This document shows positions 9,472-14,894 of a stretch of DNA of 14,894 bases, one piece after another. Position numbers and translations under genes: made by a program. Under the pieces are notes generated by a model. That model worked only from the letters and a program-made list of their open reading frames with translations. It was not told where the DNA came from and made no database searches. The first letter of the stretch is position 1; every line of letters begins with the position of its first letter. Source of the stretch: Chromera velia (lineage: Eukaryota > Sar > Chromeraceae); the NCBI GenBank assembly GCA_018398765.1, contig JAHBMJ010001783.1, forward strand, positions 11,772 to 26,665. The letters run 5' to 3'.

Positions 9472-10164
9472 TACGAATCAATCTAGCTTACCACAGCCGG
9501 TGAGAAAGAGAAAGCAGTGATCGATCGATGGCTCGATGCATGTGTTGTTCAGACTGAAAGTGTTCAACCGAGAAGCACTTGCAGAAAGCAGGGCTTCATT
9601 CTCATCAATGAGTCCTTACAGGTTCTTGCAGGAAAGCAGTTGATATTCTTAGCAGCGTTCATTAGACACCTGGATTGAGTTCATACAATGTCAAAGATGG
9701 GAGGGCGGGGCTTGAGAGTCGATCTGGAATACCACCGTTGTTTGCCACCACGCACTGCTTGCATGGATGCATGCATGCATAATGAACTTTCCGGGGCCGC
9801 GGCTCAAAAAAATTGTTGATTGAGGTTTTTGTTATGCATGCCGCGTCCCCGTGTATGAGGGGCGGATCTAGCCTAGTCTGCTCAAAAAAAAGGCGCATAT
9901 GCAAAAGGGTCACAAACGGTCACAAATGTCGTCTTTCCTTCCTCAATCATCCTCCTTACTTCTACTCACACTCGTTTTGCTTCTCATACCTTGTTGGCCA
10001 ACAGAAGCAGAGTCCTAGGCAGAGTGAAGAGCAGTGACTCTTCATGCAGTAGAAGAGAAGCAGAAACTTCAGAAGCAGAAGCAGAAACTTCAGCCGAGCC
10101 CAGTTCGCATCTCCCGTCTCTGACTGACACTTTTATATCCTCTCACTCCATCTCACTCCATAGA
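9472..10164. other. Divergent intergenic region between the two E2 genes
   Basis: About 690 bp separate the two divergent reading frames and presumably hold both promoters. The stretch includes a TGCATGCATGCAT run near 9765-9780. A near-tandem repeat of GAAGCAGAAACTTCA at 10057-10092 lies just upstream of the plus-strand ATG. The plus frame is open back to about 9991 without an ATG, so an unseen upstream exon is possible. Confidence 0.5.
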
Positions 10165-10824
10165 ATGATCTCGCCCGCTGAAGTGGAGAAGGTGATCATG
10201 AAGGATGAGCAAGCAGCAACTCTCTTTAGCTTTGCAGACCTGGCTGCCCAGACCAATCAGTTTTTTGAATCTGAAAAAGGGGAGGAGGGACTATTTTTTG
10301 GTCTCACTGTACAGCACGCGCTCAAGTTTGTTCTTTTTGGAGCGTTGACTCGCACGGATCTCAAAGCGTGGAGCAGCGCGAACTGGCAAGACTTCAAAAC
10401 AAAGTACAGGATGGTGTTCGAGACCCATCTCGATCGGATAAAACTGTGTGTGAAGCCTCCTATCACCTTTGGGATGCATCTCCCAAAGAATTCTGGCAAC
10501 GCTGGCAAGAGAGGGGGGGAGACGCATACTGATGAGCCCATCTCTAAGGTAGAGAGGACTGAGAAACCGAAGCCAGAAGAGAAAAAAAAAGTGAAAGCAG
10601 ACGATTTTGCCGAGTTTGCTGAGATTTCGCTTCAAAAGGTGGTGAAGGCATTCAAGGCCTCACACACAGTTGCCTTCCGAATTTTTGACGACGCCAAGAA
10701 CGGAGAGAAGCCAAAGCTTCTTGAAACCGACCTCAAGGTCCTTACCATCGCAGACTGGAAAGAAGGGGACCCGTCGTCCTACCGAAATGGTACGAGTGCA
10801 GAGTTCAAGTATCTTCTGTGCTAG
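10165..10824 (+). CDS. Unknown helical protein of E2 with a duplicated domain, 219 aa
   Basis: The start is the first ATG of a long open frame (MISPAEVEKVIMKDEQ). The protein is rich in charged residues and probably largely helical. A first unit of about 95 residues includes LKFVLFGALTRTDLK and, near residue 90, YRMVFETHLDRIKLCVK. A Lys/Glu-rich linker (EKPKPEEKKKVKADD) leads to a second, related unit that begins SLQKVVKAFKASHTVAF and reaches EFKYLLC. The stop TAG at 10822 cuts that second unit where the first continues. The rest of the second unit is found downstream in another frame, so this frame is probably a truncated version. I do not recognise a family. It could be an accessory transposon protein or captured cargo, since it sits inside E2 facing away from the transposase-like gene. 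Confidence 0.55.
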   Translation: MISPAEVEKVIMKDEQAATLFSFADLAAQTNQFFESEKGEEGLFFGLTVQHALKFVLFGALTRTDLKAWSSANWQDFKTKYRMVFETHLDRIKLCVKPPITFGMHLPKNSGNAGKRGGETHTDEPISKVERTEKPKPEEKKKVKADDFAEFAEISLQKVVKAFKASHTVAFRIFDDAKNGEKPKLLETDLKVLTIADWKEGDPSSYRNGTSAEFKYLLC

Positions 10825-11042
10825 CTTCTCTGCTCAAAGAAGGACGACAAGCAGTGTAAGCTATAACTGTTTGGGCTTCGTCAACCGGCGCCCCAAAGTT
10901 GACTGTGTTTGAGAAACATCTGGAGCGCTTCCACCTAGTTTCCAAAAATCAGAAGCCTGTGATAGCAGTGCAGAAGGGAACAGTGGAGGAGAAAAATAAA
11001 AAGACGGGGGAGAAGGAGAACAAATCGGCTTCCGTCAATTAG
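10813..11042 (+). pseudogene. Broken 3' part of the E2 plus-strand gene
   Basis: After a frame change around 10813-10820 the sequence reads ASLLKEGRQAV, meets a TAA at 10857, and continues as VWASSTGAPKLTVFEKHLER and FHLVSK, ending in a Lys/Glu-rich tail with a stop at 11040-11042. LTVFEKHLERFHLVSK parallels RMVFETHLDRIKLCVK of the first unit. This shows that the stretch is the original end of the second domain. I tried simple GT-AG introns and found none that removes both stops and keeps the phase, so decay is the likelier reading. Confidence 0.6.
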
Positions 11043-11448
11043 ATGTACATTGAGCAGTGCACTCGCTAGTATCCTCTTAGGTCCTCTCCCTCTAGCATTC
11101 TGGTCGGTTTTTATGTATGAAAATTTGATGAAACCATTGTAATATCATCACAGTTCTGTTGAAAAACGTATTGAGGCCGGTTTTTTGAGTTAGTTTTTGT
11201 GTGGTTTCAGTGGTAAATCTTATGGTTCCAAAATCGATAAAAACCGGGACTGGCAAAATGCTATAAAAGGGGGGGTAACCAACTATAAACCAAAAAGAAC
11301 CACTCTAAAATCATCAGATTTTAAGTTTTTAGGATTAGTTAAGCTTTAGATTGACCTATAAATATAGATTTTTGAGTTTTTTACATGGTTTTAGGCATAA
11401 AAACCACTGCTGAAACCTAGCATCTACATCAAGAGTGTTAGACTCTAG
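11043..11448. other. Right subterminal region of E2
   Basis: AT-rich non-coding sequence with GGCCGGTTTT near 11175, the right half of the 11-bp inverted pair at 11223-11233, a CTATAAAAG word near 11261, and AACCAACTATAAACC at about 11278, which is a direct match to a word near 8055. It ends at the inverted terminus CTAG at 11445-11448. Confidence 0.6.
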
Positions 11449-11529
11449 AAAGGTCCGGCGCGCCGGCGCCCTACCCTTTTTGCGGCGCGCTTTTAGCGCC
11501 GCCGCCCTCCCCGACTTTGCCACGATGTG
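11449..11529 (-). repeat. Second E2 target duplication and outer 73 bp of E1's right TIR
   Basis: AAAGGTCC (11449-11456) is the right copy of the E2 target duplication. It is followed by GGCGCGCCGGCG and GC-rich sequence that matches the reverse complement of 5519-5591 with only transitions. Joined to 7797, it completes the right inverted repeat of E1. Confidence 0.92.
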
Positions 11530-11570
11530 TTATAATTAATATAATTGCATTTTTTTTTATTGACTGCATG

Positions 11571-11902
11571 GCAGGCTTTCTAGATACCGCGGCGTTTACG
11601 GTCAAACACCGCGGTGCTGCAGAGCGCCCGAAGGGCGCACCGCGGCGCGCCGTGTTTGTAAAACTTTGAAGAAAGGGGGGGAACCGCGGCGTGATTGTTC
11701 CGGTCTTTACCTTTTCTGAGGCAAGTTGAACCAAATTGATCAGCAATTGATCAAATTTATCATTGAAACACCTCAAAATTTTTTTTTTGAAAAAACCGTT
11801 TTTACGGTATATGGGGCCATGTCCCAAACGGGGGGGGGGCGCCGCCGCGGAGGGGCCTGGAAGGAACCGCGGTGCTAAAAATGGCCGCTCTAGAAAGCCT
11901 GC
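11571..11902. mobile_element. MITE-like element with 14-bp inverted ends, 332 bp
   Basis: GCAGGCTTTCTAGA at 11571-11584 is exactly inverted at 11889-11902, and TGCATG directly flanks both sides (11565-11570 and 11903-11908). The interior has no credible gene. It holds six CCGCGG sites (11587, 11609, 11640, 11684, 11845, 11867) and two small hairpins (GCGCCC-GAA-GGGCGC near 11624 and ACCGT-TTTT-ACGGT near 11796). TGCATG is common in this DNA, so the target duplication is less secure than the inverted ends. Confidence 0.65.
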
Positions 11903-11929
11903 TGCATGGGCATGCATGCATGAGGAAAT

Positions 11930-12318
11930 TTAATCTACATGCTTCGCCCAAAAATCTGAGACACATGCAGAGAGCTTTTGCGGTTGGTGCCAACTTGGTG
12001 GCTGTTTCATTGTGTTTGCACAGTACATTTTAGTCAATGATCATCCAGGACAGACAAGTGAGAGAGGCTCTCAAGAAACATTATCAAACACTTACTGTCA
12101 GACATATAAAAAATTTATACAAAGCACTGCCTCTCAGGTCAAGAGACGCCAACTCGCCACTTCCTTCCGTTCAATGAAGTGTCACGCGCAGCAGTGCATA
12201 ACATATTTTGCTGTCACTGCTCCACGTCGGAGCTGATCCCAGCAAGCCTGATTCACTTTGACTTGGCTGCCTCTTTTTGTCTCTCATCCGGGTCCGACCA
12301 AGGTGGTGTTTGGCCACG
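11930..12318. other. Upstream region of the last gene, no gene seen
   Basis: No convincing exon lies between the MITE-like element and the ATG at 12319. A TATAAAAAATTTATA stretch near 12105 is TATA-like but lies over 200 bp from the start codon, so I do not call a promoter. Confidence 0.4.
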
Positions 12319-13843
12319 ATGACCTCTGGATCCACGCTTCCCCCAGAATCGGACGAAACCGAATTCTGCCTTCTGGGGCGTGCAGTTTTTGAAGAGAAGA
12401 CTCGAGGTGATGAGGACCTCACTCTCGTTTCCTTCGATGTGGAGGTGCCGTCTACTTCTTCTCCTTTCGCGAGCTCTCAACCCGATTTTGCAAATCCTTT
12501 TTTTGAACCTTTCAACGAGAGTCCTTCCACTCCGATAGAAAGCCCTTCAGGAGTCCTGAACTCTTCCGTTCGTCGAGGGTTGATCAGGATGAGAAGAGGA
12601 TTTTGGCGTTTCTACCGCTTCCTCAGATCTCCTTCAAGACTCTGTTCCTTCTTTGGAGAGAGGAGGAGAGCTCTGACTCTGAGCGTCCGTCTACTTGTTG
12701 CAGAGCGGGTCGAGGAGGGGCAGAGCATCATTGACCAGAGGGTATGGCCTGCTCTGCAAGGGAACTACGTCAGGGTACAGAGAATGGTTGCAGAGAGAGT
12801 CCCTCCTGCCGTTCACAACTGCCTTTTGGAAGGAGGTCTGTTCCTTTCTCAGAGAGTTCGTCCCGCCCTCCAGTCCTCTGTCTCCAACCTGCAGAGGATC
12901 TTCGCAGCTCCGTACTGGATTGCAGTGGGCGAACATTTCCATCAGGGGTTCGTGATCTTCAGAGGGAGAGTCCTCCCTCCATTGGAGTCCTTCCTCTCTC
13001 AGTGGCAGGCGATCTTGGATGGACCTCCCGAGACTTCTCCGTGGCAGCTTGACGTCCTTCAAGTTCCCCGCGTGTTGCTACAACGTCAGCTGGCTCTTTT
13101 GCAGTGGTTGACATCTAGAGGCCTTCCTCTGCTTGCAGATTTCTTCAGTAGACTCTTCAGTCATGTGCAGAGACTCCTCAGGGAGCGAGTCTGGCCTCTG
13201 TTGAAGCACGGAATCAGTGAGTGTCGGCAGGTTCTCATGGAGAAAGTGGTGCCTGCTCTCGGGTGGGTCATCAGAGAGGCACACAGAGTCCTCAAATTCT
13301 GTGGGCAGATTTTCCCTCTGAGTGTTTCTCTGGGGTTCCGCTTCTGGACCCTCATAAACTGTCGACTTGTGCCGTTGGTGTGCTGCGCCTTCCGGTGTCT
13401 GGTGGGGGCGGCGGAGGCTCTGTCCATCGCGGGGTCCAGTTGTTTTGAGAGCATCACCAGGTGAGAAGTTCACTTATCTCTGTGCAGGGGGGACAGGGTA
13501 GACATACAGGCACGCAGACAGACAGGCAAAGAGAAACGGACAGCCAAAATCAATACGCATGTGTTCTTTCGAGAGACCCGGAGGTGGGCACGTGGGAAAG
13601 GAAACCGGGGACCATGCAGGCTGATACATATTTTTAAAAAAACGTTCTAGCTTGCAACAATCAATAAAAGGGGCGTCTTCCATTTGATCATGCATGCATC
13701 ACCCGATCGATGTCTGGGCCCTTGTTGAGATTTGGGTAGTGAAGACTCACGCGTGATTCGCCTCCTTCCGCTTAATTGAGAATCAATTGTGCTTCCTGAT
13801 TCTCTCTCCCTCTCCCTCTCTCCCGGTCTCTCTCTCTCTCTCT

Positions 13844-13891
<48 letters not shown>

Positions 13892-14262
13892 CTCTTTACT
13901 CTCTATGAGACTGTGACCGTGTCGTTTTTTCTCTGACGGACGGAGGAAAGCGCGCTCGCCCGCGTGCGTACATGCATGTATGTGTAGATGTGTGAATGTG
14001 AGGGTGTGTGCAATTCGTTTTTGATCGGTGTCCTTGCCTTGCCTGTCCTCCTCTATGTTGCAGGCGCACCGGTCGGGCTTCGTCTGCCCCCCCAACGCCT
14101 GAAGGGGGTGCGGTATTTGAAGAAGTTGGGGTTGTAGAGGGGCAAGAGGGAACTGGGGCGTTGGGGGGTCAGGGGGAGAAGGAGGGAGAAGATGCACGTG
14201 AGGGAGGAACAGAGGAAGCGGGGGAGGAAAGGGGGTATGAGGGTTCTCCCATGAAGCACTAA
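12319..14262 (+). CDS. Unknown 19-residue-repeat protein with acidic tail, two exons, 446 aa
   Basis: Exon 1 is 12319-13460 and exon 2 is 14064-14262, with a GT-AG intron of 603 bp. The phase matches (AG + G) and the joined length is divisible by three. The start is the first ATG in frame. Residues 1-80 are acidic and Ser/Pro-rich; about 84-118 is very basic and aromatic (RRGFWRFYRFLRS). From about 141 to 355 a degenerate 19-residue amphipathic unit repeats, with the pattern [RK]V-x-P-x-L and then hydrophobic residues every three or four positions. The conserved proline falls at 144, 163, 182, 220, 270, 293, 312, 333 and 352. The last 66 residues are rich in Gly and Glu. No signal peptide is clear. 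Amphipathic repeats of this kind could bind lipid surfaces or form a solenoid, but I recognise no family and assign no function. Confidence 0.7.
13800..13897. repeat. CT microsatellite in the intron of the last gene
   Basis: Dense CT repeats interrupted by CCC triplets, on the sense strand of the 603-bp intron. The long minus-strand frame across it is an artefact of its GA composition. Confidence 0.95.
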
Positions 14263-14523
14263 TGGGAAGAGGCTGTCCGCACCTCTCACTCGCATGGAGG
14301 AAGAGGAGGAAGGAGGACCCCAACAAGAGATCTTAGGCATCCCCCCCCTACTAGCTGTTTAGGGGTCCTTCCAGCTTCTCCTTCTCCTTCTGGTGTCGAG
14401 GAGGATCCCATGCCAATCACTTCTCAGGACACTGGCCTAGCTGCTCGCATGGACATGCCCTCAAGAGGTCTTGTAAGCGGGTCGAGGACAGGGCATCAGG
14501 GAGACAGGGGAGCAGGATTTTGA
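14263..14523 (+). other. Open frame continuing in phase after the last gene's stop
   Basis: The frame of exon 2 stays open for 86 codons after the TAA at 14260-14262, up to a TGA at 14521. It reads as Gly/Arg/Pro/Ser-rich low-complexity sequence. It may be a former C-terminus cut off by a new stop, an alternative exon, or chance in GC-rich DNA. No second start is required if an intron removes the TAA, but I see no strong splice pair. Confidence 0.3.
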
Positions 14524-14894
14524 AGTGTGCACACGGGAAATTAAATGCCTAGGAAAAGGTGTTCAAAAATCTACTGATCCTCGTTCAACATGCAACCCGT
14601 TTGCAGTGTTTTTATAAGAGGGCATCTAACGATTTTTCAATTATTACGGATGAAGTAAACAACTGTAAACTGATTGATGAAGATGTTTGACTAGGGTTGA
14701 CAAATGTCATCTAAGTCGGGGCCCTTCGAGTCGGTGCTGGCTTTCGTCCCGTACTAGCGGCTACTACTAACTTTAAACCTGTAAAACAACTTTCGATAAT
14801 AAAACTTTTAATCAACATATATGTCTGCACATTTTTCTTCAGAATGATGACAGAATCTTCACCCTTGATTCGGCGCACCTGGCTAAATGATAGC
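14524..14894. other. 3' flank, no gene seen
   Basis: AT-rich sequence without a sustained open frame or recognisable RNA gene. Several AATAAA-like words (such as ATAATAAAAC near 14796) are present. Confidence 0.4.

Larger units (their letters stand above)
7798..11448. mobile_element. Inserted DNA transposon E2, P-element-like, 3,651 bp
   Basis: E2 begins CTAGGGTCTGACACT and ends with the reverse complement of CTAGAGTCTAACACT: 13 of 15 bases match and both mismatches are G/A. It is flanked by AAAGGTCC on both sides. An 11-bp inverted pair, TTTTGGAACCA, lies at 8023-8033 and 11223-11233, about 220 bp from each end. Both ends are AT-rich with repeated CCGGTTTT and AACCAACTA-type words. It carries a divergent gene pair: a decayed transposase-like gene to the left and a gene of unknown function to the right. 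Short imperfect TIRs, an 11-bp subterminal inverted repeat and an 8-bp duplication are the known plan of P elements; hAT elements also give 8-bp duplications. The encoded HTH-like stretch favours the P superfamily. Confidence 0.85.
5519..11529. mobile_element. Outer DNA transposon E1 with 480-bp inverted ends, split by E2
   Basis: The element begins and ends with CACATCG / CGATGTG. Its left inverted repeat is 5519-5998; its right one is 7391-7797 continued at 11457-11529. Each totals 480 bp and they align without gaps. Removing the inserted E2 and one 8-bp duplication gives an element of 2,352 bp. Inside are a two-exon minus-strand gene whose first exon lies in the right inverted repeat, a six-unit minisatellite, and eight TGGCGGG words in both orientations. 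No transposase signature is visible, so it may be non-autonomous. I see no clear target duplication at its outer ends. Long TIRs with carried gene pieces resemble Mutator-like or foldback elements, but the superfamily is undetermined. Confidence 0.85.

Noticed and set aside
5510-11540. Target duplication of E1
   Set aside because: The bases outside 5519 (AAAAACATT) and outside 11529 (TTATAATTA) do not form a direct repeat, so no duplication is called.
11471-11917. Minus-strand frame of 148 residues across the E1 end and the MITE-like element
   Set aside because: It spans two unrelated repeats and a junction between them and has low-complexity Pro/Ala/Arg composition, so it is not a gene.
13772-14326. 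Minus-strand frame of 184 residues
   Set aside because: It crosses the CT/GA microsatellite and opposes exon 2 of the last gene. Its Pro/Leu and Arg/Glu content follows from the repeats.
1-14894. tRNA, rRNA, CRISPR arrays or bacterial operons
   Set aside because: I saw no cloverleaf with conserved A and B boxes, no rRNA signature, and no regularly spaced identical repeats of CRISPR type. The minisatellite has variable units without unique spacers.

Overview
This window looks like nuclear DNA of a unicellular eukaryote. Coding stretches are broken by GT-AG introns of about 90-630 bp. Three introns carry long pyrimidine runs (CT microsatellites) on the sense strand. There is no operon structure, Shine-Dalgarno pattern or bacterial gene family. 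GCATGC/TGCATGCA words recur many times. Intron style, GC level and these words suggest a chromerid-like alveolate (Chromera/Vitrella type); that placement is a low-confidence inference.

Layout. (1) 452-4636 (+): a six-exon gene for a 756-residue protein with an F-box-like start and leucine-rich-repeat-like segments. (2) 4637-5518: AT-rich intergenic DNA. (3) 5519-11529: a nested pair of DNA transposons. The outer element, E1, has 480-bp terminal inverted repeats (TIRs) and carries a small two-exon gene on the minus strand plus a six-unit minisatellite. Its right TIR is split by a second element, E2 (7798-11448, 3,651 bp), flanked by an 8-bp target duplication (AAAGGTCC). E2 holds a divergent pair: a decayed minus-strand transposase-like gene (8142-9471) with a helix-turn-helix stretch resembling P-element/THAP9 transposases, and a plus-strand gene (10165-10824, with debris to 11042) of unknown function that contains a domain duplication. 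(4) 11571-11902: a MITE-like element with 14-bp inverted ends, flanking TGCATG repeats and six CCGCGG sites. (5) 12319-14262 (+): a two-exon gene for a 446-residue protein built from degenerate 19-residue amphipathic repeats with a conserved proline, plus an acidic Gly/Glu-rich tail. The remainder to 14894 has no convincing gene.

The most informative result is the nested insertion. The last 73 bp of the right TIR of E1 lie 3.66 kb away, at 11457-11529. Deleting E2 and one copy of the 8-bp duplication rebuilds a TIR the same length as the left one, with no gaps. The two E1 TIRs differ at roughly 8% of positions, and every difference I read is a transition. This points to cytosine deamination or a RIP-like process acting on repeats, and it explains at least one of the premature stops seen here.
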